This document shows, one piece after another, positions 51,518 through 61,600 of a stretch of 64,000 nt of DNA (position 1 is its first letter; each line of letters starts with the position of its first letter). The notes below the pieces were generated by a model. That model worked only from the letters and a program-made list of their open reading frames with translations, did no database searches and was not told where the DNA came from. A program made the translations under genes and the position numbers. The stretch lies in the NCBI GenBank assembly GCA_003531585.1, contig DQFX01000041.1, positions 1 to 64,000 on the forward strand, written 5' to 3'. The DNA comes from Oscillospiraceae bacterium. Its GTDB lineage: Bacteria > Bacillota > Clostridia > Oscillospirales > Ruminococcaceae.

Positions 51518-54211
51518 ATGTACTTTTTCAAAGCTGACATATCGAGCTTTGACGATGAAGCCGAAACCGTGTTCATTATCCCCGGACAGAACGCAGATGA
51601 AAACGGCGTTCCCTTTGAGGAAAAGATGATAACGCAGACGGCTGAATACAAGGCTTTCGTGAAGCGCACCAAAACAGCGCTTGTAGATTGCACCTACACG
51701 CAGTACCAGACGGACGAGCCTATCGCAGACGGCTTGAATTCCGAAAAATTCGCCCAGCTTGAAACGGAGGGAAAGCTCGCTGTAATCGACGCAAACACCT
51801 ACTCCATTTCAACGGGCAAATCCGCAAAAAGCAAGGGAAAGAAGAATTTCACGACCTACTTAATCATAGGCGGTATCGCTGTCGCGGCAGTCATTCTCAT
51901 TGCGGTTTCGGCTTTATCCGGCAGTAATAAAACCGACGCTCCCGCAGACACGATGGAAACTTCCGCAACTACGGAAACGGTAGAAACAGACGCCCAAACC
52001 GCGGAAACCACCACAACGGAATCAGAAATTCCCCTTGTGGAATCCTCCGAACAGGGCGAAGCTGATGTCCCCGTAATCGAAACCTCATCAGCCGAACCGC
52101 CTGCGGAAACTGCCGAAACAGGCTACACCAACAGCGGTTACAGTTCCTCCTCAAATTCGGGCGCAAGCGGAGTTTACACTATAACTTTCTACGCGAACGG
52201 CGGCGAGGGTACTCTTGAAAGCATTTCGGCAGAAGCCGGACAGTATGTCGTTCTTCCCTCTGCCGAAAGCGCGTCAAAATCCATATCCCGGAAAGGCTAC
52301 AAGCTGCTCGGCTTTTCGGATAATACGGACATTGCGTATCCCCTTTATGACTACAAAATGCCGTATGAAAACGTAAAGCTTTTCGCCGTCTGGGAACCGG
52401 ACACATTCACAGTGAATTACAATTCCAACGGCGGAACAGGTCAGCTCTCACGGGCGGAAGTCAGATACGGCGACAGCGTTCCTCTGCCGAAAGATGTTTC
52501 AATATACCGGGACGGTCTGTTCCTGACAGGCTGGGCGAAAACGGATAACGCCAAATCTACGTTAAAAAGCCTTACCATGCCTGCGGAAAACCTCACCCTA
52601 TACGCCGTGTGGAGCAAGAAACCGCCGACAGCAAAAATCACTCTGCACTATGACGATAAGGTGCAGGTCATTGAAGTCGAAATCGGCTCAACGCTGGATA
52701 TGCTCGATGATTTCGGCGTGACAAAGGACGGCGAGATAGTTTCCGGCTGGTACTTTGAAAACTCTCCCGTCCGTGTGGAGGATCTCGATGTTTCCGAGGA
52801 CTGCGACCTTTATGCAAAGTGGCAGAGTGCTACATATATCACAATTTCCGTTGACCGATGCTATCTCAACAAAGCCGATATCGAATACAAAGTGCCGTTG
52901 GATATGACTGGTTATGCGAAGCTCACTCTGCCCGTGGTTGACGATAAAAACGACGTTTACAACAGCGTTTTCGGCTGTACCTACGGCTACTCCACCAAAA
53001 AGCAGAACGGAGATTTCGGCACGATCGAATATTACGGCGGCGTTAAAAGCAAGTTCAGCAAAAGCACCAAGCTCTATCGTGTTCTTAACGAATACGGCGG
53101 CGGTAAGGGAACGGTTGAAAATCCGTATATCATCAGCTATTACGACCAGCTCCTGCGACTTTCCGAACAGGGCGCAAAGGGATATTTCGTACAGACGGCG
53201 GATATTGCGTTTCCGAGGAATACGGACAGAAATCCTATCAGCACGAAGAAAATCACCCGCGGTTACGAAAACAAATCATATGATTATTTTGTGTACGACG
53301 GGAATGGTTATTCTATCAAGAGTGTTTCCGGCAGCGGCGGTTTATTTGGTACTATTGCCGCAGGGACTATACAGAATGTTGTAGTTGACGGCGCAAATAT
53401 CAAAGCCGGAAAGAATAAAAATCTCGGAGTAATCTGCAACGAGGTCGTATCCTACGCTTACCCCTCGACCGACACTGACGAATATTTCTCCACCGGAAAT
53501 ACACGGATAATCGGCTGTAAAGTCCTGAACAGCAAAATCACGGCTGACGGCGCTGAAAATATCGGAGGAATATGCGGTTTCGGCGGCGATATTTCAGATT
53601 GCACGGCGGACGGAATAGCGGTCAGCGGCGGCAAAAGTATCGGCGGTATAGTGGGCAACGCCTGCACCGTGACAGGCTGTATCGCAAACAACATTACCGT
53701 CAGCGGCTCGGCTGTTTCCGCAGGCGGAATTGCCGGGACTGCTTACGGCGTGGAGCTGTTCAACAGCGGAGAAAAGCCGCACTATGCAGGCGGCAGTATA
53801 ATCGGCTGCGGTGTTCGGACGTTCACATCAACTGCCGAAAACAGCGGCGGTATTGTAGGTACTGCAACGGCTCATAATGTTTCGGCATACATCAAGAGCT
53901 GCTATGCTGCGAATATCTACCTTAACGGTACGAACAACGGCGGCATCGCCGGCGCTGACGGAAACGAGAACGGTCACAAGATACTTTACTGCATTGTGGA
54001 CAACGCCAACAATTACCCCGTTATTGGCAAGAGGACGCGTTCCTCCGCAAAGACGATGATACTGTCAGTCCCCGCAGATACAGGGCTTACGGTCGAGGGA
54101 GTTCTCTCCGTTCTCAACGCAAAATCCAGCGGATACGGTTATTGGGAGCGTTCAGACAGTGTAAACGGCGGTTATCCTTATCCGTGCAGGATATTCGCAG
54201 AAAGGAATTAA
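51518..54211 (+). CDS. ICE surface adhesin with Listeria-Bacteroides (InlB B-type) and GLUG-like repeats
   Basis: 897 residues. About 110 cytoplasmic residues precede one membrane helix (YLIIGGIAVAAVILIAVSAL, about 112-131), so the protein is anchored N-in. A Thr/Glu/Ser-rich stalk follows, then two clear B-repeats of about 70 residues (YTITFYANGGEGTL and FTVNYNSNGGTGQL, each ending in a VW) and a divergent third. A region of unknown fold leads to GLUG-like repeats with GGI(V/A)G (IGGIVGNACTV, SGGIVGTATAH, NGGIAGADGNE). There is no LPXTG. It may stabilise mating contact or attach to surfaces. Confidence 0.75.
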   Translation: MYFFKADISSFDDEAETVFIIPGQNADENGVPFEEKMITQTAEYKAFVKRTKTALVDCTYTQYQTDEPIADGLNSEKFAQLETEGKLAVIDANTYSISTGKSAKSKGKKNFTTYLIIGGIAVAAVILIAVSALSGSNKTDAPADTMETSATTETVETDAQTAETTTTESEIPLVESSEQGEADVPVIETSSAEPPAETAETGYTNSGYSSSSNSGASGVYTITFYANGGEGTLESISAEAGQYVVLPSAESASKSISRKGYKLLGFSDNTDIAYPLYDYKMPYENVKLFAVWEPDTFTVNYNSNGGTGQLSRAEVRYGDSVPLPKDVSIYRDGLFLTGWAKTDNAKSTLKSLTMPAENLTLYAVWSKKPPTAKITLHYDDKVQVIEVEIGSTLDMLDDFGVTKDGEIVSGWYFENSPVRVEDLDVSEDCDLYAKWQSATYITISVDRCYLNKADIEYKVPLDMTGYAKLTLPVVDDKNDVYNSVFGCTYGYSTKKQNGDFGTIEYYGGVKSKFSKSTKLYRVLNEYGGGKGTVENPYIISYYDQLLRLSEQGAKGYFVQTADIAFPRNTDRNPISTKKITRGYENKSYDYFVYDGNGYSIKSVSGSGGLFGTIAAGTIQNVVVDGANIKAGKNKNLGVICNEVVSYAYPSTDTDEYFSTGNTRIIGCKVLNSKITADGAENIGGICGFGGDISDCTADGIAVSGGKSIGGIVGNACTVTGCIANNITVSGSAVSAGGIAGTAYGVELFNSGEKPHYAGGSIIGCGVRTFTSTAENSGGIVGTATAHNVSAYIKSCYAANIYLNGTNNGGIAGADGNENGHKILYCIVDNANNYPVIGKRTRSSAKTMILSVPADTGLTVEGVLSVLNAKSSGYGYWERSDSVNGGYPYPCRIFAERN

Positions 54212-54212
54212 T

Positions 54213-55523
54213 ATGGCAGAAGAAAACAACAAGCCGTGGAAAGTGTACATCATACCAGATTTGCGCACATGGGCAATGCCCCGTGAGTACGACCGCCCCA
54301 CACCTATCGAGTATTACGATACCTTTGCCGAAGCGCAGAAGCGTTTCAATGAGCTGCGCGAAAAGCCCTACAACGCTGAAAAGGCGTTAAATTGGGATAA
54401 AAAGCCGTCCGCAAGGCTCACGATGGGCATTGAAAGAGAAAATGCGGCAGCGGACATTCTTCATGTACGGGACAACAAAAATGTCCTTGTGGAGGATTTC
54501 ACCCGCAGCAGTTCTATTTACGAAAGCAAGGAGGCGCTTGCCATCATAAGTCAGGCGGCCAAGGAAATCGGATTTGAAATGGTAAATCATTATCCGCAGA
54601 AAAGCGACGGCAAATTCGGCGAGCCTGTTCTCATGCCGTTTGAAACATGGGCGGCGGATCATTCTCAGTACAACCTGACAGGAGGAACAACAATGGAACA
54701 CAAGACTTCTTTCGACGTATCGTCAATTTCAAAAATCGAGAACGGCGGCAATGTCAAGGCTATAGCAAACGTGGTAGTCAACGGCGAGCTGGCAGTCCGG
54801 GGCGTAAAGGTCGTGGAGGGCGAAAAGGGTGCATTTGTCGCTATGCCCAGCAAGAAGATGGGCAGAGATTACGCAGATGTAGCCTTTCCCATTACCGCAG
54901 AAGCGAGGACGGCGCTCAATAATGCTGTTCTGAAAAGCTACGAGCAGCTCATGAGTTCTCCCGAAAAAACGCTTAAAACCGAAGTCCCCGCTGCCGAACA
55001 GTCCAGATCTTCCGTGAACGTCCAGTTAAGACCCGTGGATAATAACAATCTTAAAGCTGCGGGACAGGTCACAATAGACGGCTGTTTTGTGGTAAAGGAC
55101 GTTAAGGTGATGACGGGCAGCGAAAACAAGCCGTTTGTATCAATGCCGTCCTATCAGACGCAGACCGGCGACTATGCGCAGTATGCTCTGCCTATCACAA
55201 AGGATTTCCACGAAAAGCTCAGCAATGCAGTTCTCAGAAGTTATCAGTCCCTCGGCAAGACCGAATACAAGGGAGTAAAGTATGCGGAACTCGGCGACAA
55301 GGACAGCATTGCGCACCTCCCGAAGCAGAACAACAAGTTCGCAGAGAAGCTCATGACTGAACTGGACAAGGCTGGAGTTAAGTATCAGGCAAAGGTCGAG
55401 GGTACTACTACCATTTCCGTGAATAAGGCGGATATGCCGAAGGTAACGGATATTAAGAACCAGCTTGTGAAAACTCTCAACCCCGAAAAACAAACTAATT
55501 CTGCCCCAAAGTATAAGAGATAA
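54213..55523 (+). CDS. Tandem SpoVG-domain ICE protein
   Basis: 436 residues. After a 165-residue N-terminal part of unknown fold come two consecutive SpoVG-like domains: residues about 185-250 (AIANVVVNGELAVRGVKVVE, FVAMPSKKMGRDYADVAFP) and about 268-350 (AAGQVTIDGCFVVKDVKVM, FVSMPSYQTQTGDYAQYAL). The remainder is a charged helix region. Single SpoVG proteins are small site-specific nucleic-acid-binding regulators; two copies in one chain could act as an internal dimer. It follows the adhesin by one base and ends before a strong terminator. Confidence 0.8.
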   Translation: MAEENNKPWKVYIIPDLRTWAMPREYDRPTPIEYYDTFAEAQKRFNELREKPYNAEKALNWDKKPSARLTMGIERENAAADILHVRDNKNVLVEDFTRSSSIYESKEALAIISQAAKEIGFEMVNHYPQKSDGKFGEPVLMPFETWAADHSQYNLTGGTTMEHKTSFDVSSISKIENGGNVKAIANVVVNGELAVRGVKVVEGEKGAFVAMPSKKMGRDYADVAFPITAEARTALNNAVLKSYEQLMSSPEKTLKTEVPAAEQSRSSVNVQLRPVDNNNLKAAGQVTIDGCFVVKDVKVMTGSENKPFVSMPSYQTQTGDYAQYALPITKDFHEKLSNAVLRSYQSLGKTEYKGVKYAELGDKDSIAHLPKQNNKFAEKLMTELDKAGVKYQAKVEGTTTISVNKADMPKVTDIKNQLVKTLNPEKQTNSAPKYKR

Positions 55524-55530
55524 TACCCGA

Positions 55531-55586
55531 TTGCGGTCAAACAGCAAAACTGTATCGAATTCAGTCCTGTTTGACCGCAAATTTTC
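55531..55586 (+). terminator. Terminator after SpoVG gene
   Basis: A perfect 14-bp stem TTGCGGTCAAACAG / CTGTTTGACCGCAA with a 22-nt loop, then ATTTTC. Separates the SpoVG gene from the helicase gene. Confidence 0.8.
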
Positions 55587-55598
55587 TGCATTAAGATA

Positions 55599-55627
55599 TT
55601 GACTTTTATGCTTTAATGTGATAAACT
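55599..55627 (+). promoter_or_regulatory. Promoter for giant helicase gene
   Basis: TTGACT (55599-55604), 17-bp spacer, TAAACT (55622-55627), 17 bases before the ATG. The 5' leader is therefore very short. Confidence 0.6.
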
Positions 55628-55644
55628 TAAATTGAGGAGGAAAT

Positions 55645-58600
55645 ATGGCACGAATAGATGAAGTTCGTGAGAGGTACGAAAGCATTACTGAACAGCTCTA
55701 CCAAAACAAGGAAACCTTTGCGGAGTATCTGAAATTCGCAGGCAGGTTCTTCAAAATGCCGACAGCGCAGACCATGACGATGTTCGCAACAAATCCGAAA
55801 GCCACAATGGTTGCCGACTATGATACCTGGCAGAGATTCGGACGTCAGGTACAGCGTGGGACGAACAGCATAGCCGTCCTGGACGGCAGCGGGCTGAAAC
55901 ATTATTTCGATATTTCCCAGACTGCCGGCGGCAGACCGCCCTATCAGTGGACGCTCGACAAGCAGACGGCGCAGGAGTTCATCGCTGCGTTTTCAAAGGC
56001 AGAGGGTAAGGAATACAAATCCATGTCCGGCTGCGTGAACGCTATCGGCAGAACGGCTGCGGCTGACAATCTCGAAAATGCGATAAAGGCGCTGAATATC
56101 TCTGAAACTGACAGAGCTGCATTTGAAAAGTCTTTCGTATCCATAACGCAGTATTTCATAGCGGCTCGGTGCGAGCTTGGCGGCAGGTTCGACTACAAGA
56201 ACAATCCTATGGATTTATCCGCATTCGACCTTGTTCACAGCAAGGCAGAAGCCGAAAAGCTGACGGAATACGTTCAGATCGCGGCAAGACCGGCACTGTT
56301 ATCAATGGAGAAAACTATAAATTCACTTATTGCTGAAAGGAGTATCGACAATGGCAGAGGTAAAACAGATTTGGTGCAGAGAGGACAAGAAGTTCTATCC
56401 CGAAATCAAGGAGGAGAACGGCAGGACGTACAAGCTGGATCCGGAAACGTTCGTGTATCTGGAGCAGGTGGAGCTGGGTCTGACGGACGAGGAACAGCAG
56501 CTCCTGAGCGAACCGATAGACCGCTGGGGCAAGGCGTGGCAGAAATTCATGACGGAGAATTATCCGGAGGAGATTCCGTCGCTGGAGGGTCGCCTGAAAT
56601 GGGAACTGATTCCCCGTCAGATAGACAAGGAAGCATGGGAGATGTGGGAACTTCTGCGGAAGCAGTACGCAGAGAAGAATCCTCGCCCGAAAACGACATT
56701 CACCGAAATAGAGCGCTGGGAGAAAACACGGAGCTTCATAGTGGAACACGAGGTAATGGAGCAGATAGTTCTTCAGCGCAGAGGATAAACAGCACATCAG
56801 CGGAGGATATTTTCCCCGCTGTTTCTGTTTATATTGGGCTTGCGGCAGGCGCACTGTATGATAACAGCCTTGTTCGTAACGCGCACCAAAACACCGACAG
56901 GGAGAACTTCGATGTTGAGGTAGAAAACGCCGTGACCGGCTACTACACTCGGCTCATCACCGGGCGTGAAAGCTCGGAATATTCCGCTGAACAGCTTGCA
57001 CCTCTGTACAACAGATTTCAGCGGGATAATGATTTCCGGGCGGAAGTAATTTCGGAAGTCGCCGACCGCCTTGACGAATCTCTCACCAGTCTTGAGGTGG
57101 CAAGGAGCAAGGCTGCGGAACTTGGTATCCCTTTTTCAGACCGTCCCTACGATTCCGAGGAAGAATATGATCCATACGCTTACGACGGCAGCATGAGCAT
57201 TGAGGACAGCCGCAAGGTTGCTGACGCAAGTAATCTGCATGACTTTATGCTTGATTACTCCGATGAGCTGGAAATGGCTGCGGCTTCCTACAACGCCGAC
57301 GAGTTCCGCACCTATTTTACCGACCGTGCCGCCGAAGCCGTCCGCAATTCCCACAATGAAGCATTGACGGAAATGCGTGAAAATCCCGAATATCTCAAAT
57401 CCGTTGCGGATTTGGTTTCGGACGGTCTGTACAACGATATTCGCTCGGAAATTCAGCAGAGGAACATCAAATATCCCTGCGTTTACGTCAACGGCAGCCA
57501 CAATAGAAATTTCTCGCCGGAGGAAGTCGGGTTCAAGGTCAATTATCCCTATTCTGTGGAGGAATTCAACGCAGCGCTCAATCAGGCAAACGAGATTTGG
57601 AACAACGATGAAAAGTACCTCGACAGCCTGCACAGCGTTTCTGTTTCCGTGTATGCAAGCAGAACGGAGTCATCGACCTACAATGTCGAATTGTACGCTT
57701 CCTATCACAGTATCGGCGAAATCATAGATGAAAAGCAGTCCATTGCTTCGGCAAATATTCTCGGTAGGCTAAAGGACGCAATATCCGAAATTGAGAATAA
57801 AAAACCGGACGAAATACCAGATGATGTGGATAAATTCTACGTCAATCACGAAATGGAAAACGTCACCTGGATACGCTACAATTCAGATAACGACGCAGGC
57901 GGGCAGTTCGTCTGCACCTATATGTCCTTCGACGATATTTTTGACGCTATGGAGCAGACCGACCCGCTGGAATACCTGACCGAGCATTGCGGGCAGGAAC
58001 TTCTCGACCGTGGCGCAGAGGGCTTTGACGGCGTTGCGGAAGAATTCATGACCGACAGCGAGGACATTTCAAGCCATGAAAGCGACTGCCTGAGCAAGCT
58101 GTTTGCGCTTACCGAGCCGAGGTATGCGATTTATCAGCTCAAAGATGATGAAAAGCTGCGTGACTACCACTTTACCAACAGCGAACATCTGAAAAATCAC
58201 GGAATGTATATCGACCGTGAGAATTACGACCGTGTTTATCGCGGCAGATTGCAGGAGAACGAAACGCTCGATGATATTTACAAGCGTTTCAATGTTGACC
58301 ACCCGCAGGATTTCCGCGGGCATTCCCTTTCGGTCGGAGATATTGTCGCCGTGAAGAAAAATGGTACAATAAGGGCGTACTTCGTTGACAGTTTTGGGTT
58401 TACCGTGGTTCCGGATTTCACGCTTTCCCGCGAGGAACGCAAAGCCCGGCGAGCGTTGACGGACAACATCGGTCTGCTGGCGGAGAAGCAGCTTGCAAGC
58501 GATGAAATGGACGATTTGGGCGATAAGCTGTTCAATTACGACCATGCTCCGGTATACAGCGGCATAACCAACTGGACTATGGGAGCAAGTCTGAGTGCCG

Positions 58601-61600
58601 ACGAATTTGAGGATCTGACCACCCGTTTCCACAACGGCGAGGACATAAGCACCGAGCTTGCAAAAAGAATATACGCGAATATGCGGTATCTCAATTTTGA
58701 GTATCCTCCCGCCGACGGTATCAGCAGAGTTGAGATTTCATCAGAGAAAACCGATTCCGGCATGATTTTCCGTACGAATGGCGGTTTTGAGGTTTCCTAC
58801 ACTTGGGAGACCCTCGGAAATGCGCTGATTACTGCGGCAAAGCAGGAGTTCGACCGTCACGAACAGCTTGACAGAGAATATTTTCTGAAAGAAGCCAAAG
58901 CCCGGATAAACGAATATTCACAGCGAGAATTCCGCGAGGACGCAAACTTTTCCGAACTGTCGCGCGTTCCGCTTGCCTACACCACTCACGAAGATACCGA
59001 AGTCGGGATAAGCGTTTATGCAGACCTTGAGAATAAGAAAATAGTGACGATGTACGGCGATAAGGTCGCCGAGGAGAAGAATTTCAGATTTTCTGACGAT
59101 ATGATTTCTGCACTGGGTAATCTGGAGTTCAGCGACCTTGTTTCAATCACCGATGAAACTGTGCAGAGGCTCACAGAACCGCAGAACGATACACTTTCTA
59201 ACAGTTCCACCGAAGGCGTTCAGCTCAACCTTTTCGGCGAGCCTGCGGAAAATTCCGCTCCGCGGAAACAGACATCGGTTGCAGCTGCCGACACGAATTC
59301 ACCGCTCATAACGCAGGATATGTTCGACTGCGTTCTCCGCTGCGGGTCGAACGAGCCGCGCAGCCTTGAACGCATAATCAGCCAGTATCAGCTTAACAAG
59401 GGCGCTGAAAGCAATGCTGAATATCTGCGCAATGAGTTTGGAACGGACGCCAGAGGAATAGATTTTGGTCAGTCAATCGGAGCAGCCGATCGGAGAATTA
59501 CCGCATGGTATGACGAAAACGGCATTACTATCGGCTTGGGAGATACTGCGCACAACAGCCCCGCGCAGAAAACAATCACATGGGAACAGGCTGCGGAGCG
59601 TATTGAGGAGCTGCTGGGCGAGGGAAACTTTGCGGAACAGGTCACGATCGACGACGCAGAAGCCTACACCCGCAGGAAACTTGCTGAAAAACTGTGGTAT
59701 CTCAACCGCGACGTGGAGGGCGATTTCTTTATTCCGGACGAGTTCTTTGCAGGCGGTTTCCCGGAAAGCACCGAAAGAATTTCCGAAGCCCTAAAGGGAG
59801 AAAAGCCAGTTTCGGAGTTCATCGCCGGCATGACAGACCTTATAAAACGCTGCGAAGCCGATAAGGACGTTCTGCGTTTTCCTCATCGCAACCTCCACGA
59901 AATTCTTGAAAGTCTGAAAGATTTACAGCTTGAACGGCGGGAGTTCAGAGCAGAAAAGAATTTTGAATTCTCTCCAGTCATGTTCATTTCGGAGGAGGAA
60001 AAAGACCTGCTTATATTAAGCGGAAGCGGCGTTCAAGGCGGCAAGTTCCGCATTGAGAACTACTTTAATCAGCCCCATTCCAGTAAGGAAAAGGCTGATT
60101 TTCTGAAAAACGAATACGGCACAGGCGGCTCGGGTCGCACCGGATATGATACATGGCACGACGCAAAAGGTATCGTTCTGAATAAAAGCGGTTTCGGCGG
60201 CAGTGAAGCTACTGTAAAGATGAAGTGGAATGAAGTCGCAGCCCGTATCGACAGGCTTATATCCCAGAAAAAGTACATTACGCAAAGGGACATAAACAAC
60301 CGTATCCGGAGCGCACAATGGACTGTCGATAATTCGGACGACCCACAACAGATTGAGAGCGCAAAGAAAATTCTCGCTAAATACAGTGCAAACAGCACCG
60401 AGCCTGTTAAAGAGCCTGCCGCACGTCCCGTGCAGGTTGAAGCACCTGTCGAAAAGCATGATTTCACCATTACCGACGAACATCTTGGCGAGGGCGGTCA
60501 GAAAGCCAAATTTGCCGCCAACATTGCCGCTATCCGAACTCTGAAAGCAATTGAAAGTGAAAACCGCCTTGCAACTCCGGAGGAGCAGACAGTTCTTTCA
60601 AAGTACGTCGGCTGGGGCGGGCTTGCGCAGGCGTTTGACGAGAATAACAGTTCTTGGGCAAATGAGCATAAGGAGCTTGCGGAAACGCTGACAGAGGACG
60701 AATACACAGCCGCAAAAAGCACGGTACTGAACGCACACTACACCTCGCCCACCGTCATAAACGGCATTTATAAGGGACTGGCGGCTCTCGGTTTCAGTGG
60801 AGGTAACGTTTTGGAGCCTGCTATGGGCGTAGGCAACTTTTTCGGCGTTATGCCCGAAGAAATGCGTAAGGAAAGCCGTCTGCACGGCGTTGAACTGGAC
60901 AGCATAACCGGACGTATCGCAAAGCAGCTCTACCAGACGGCTGACATTCAGATAAGAGGGTATGAGGAAACTACATTCTCCGACAATTATTTTGACGCCG
61001 CTATCGGCAACGTTCCTTTCGGAAATTACGGAGTGTTCGACAAGCGGTACAACAAGGAGAATTTCCTGATACACGACTATTTTTTCGCAAAAACGCTGGA
61101 TAAGGTAGCGCCGAACGGCATTGTAGCTTTTGTCACCACAAAGGGTACTCTGGATAAGCAGAACCCGAAAGTTCGTGAATACCTTGCGAAACGTGCCGAC
61201 CTTGTGGGCGCTGTCCGTCTGCCGAACAACGCTTTTAAGGCGAACGCCGGCACGGAGGTAACGGCGGATATAATTTTCCTGCAAAAGCGTGAGAAAATGG
61301 CGGTGGAACTTCCCGACTGGTGCTATGTCGGCAAAAATCATGATGGCATTCCGGTAAATAATTATTTCCTCGACCACCCCGAAATGATACTCGGCACAAT
61401 GAAACAGGGCATGGAATTTTCTATGTACGGCAATGCAGACGAAACAGCCTGCGTTCCTATCGAGGAAGCTGACCTTTCCGAACAGCTCGAAAAGGCTGTA
61501 AGCAATCTAAAGCTGACAAACGCTATCCGAAAGCGGACGCAGGAAACTGAAAAGGAAGCCGGCATTATCCCTGCTGTCGAAGATGTCCGCAATTTCACCT

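Noticed and set aside
52914..53384. Open frame nested in the adhesin gene
   Set aside because: Ser/Thr/Arg-rich shadow with no ribosome site and no coding-like codon use, unlike the TnpV case.
55645..56788. Frameshift or two separate genes in place of a dual-coding linker
   Set aside because: The helicase frame stays open without a stop through the whole linker, and domains continue in the same frame on both sides; so an intact long protein plus nested gene fits better.
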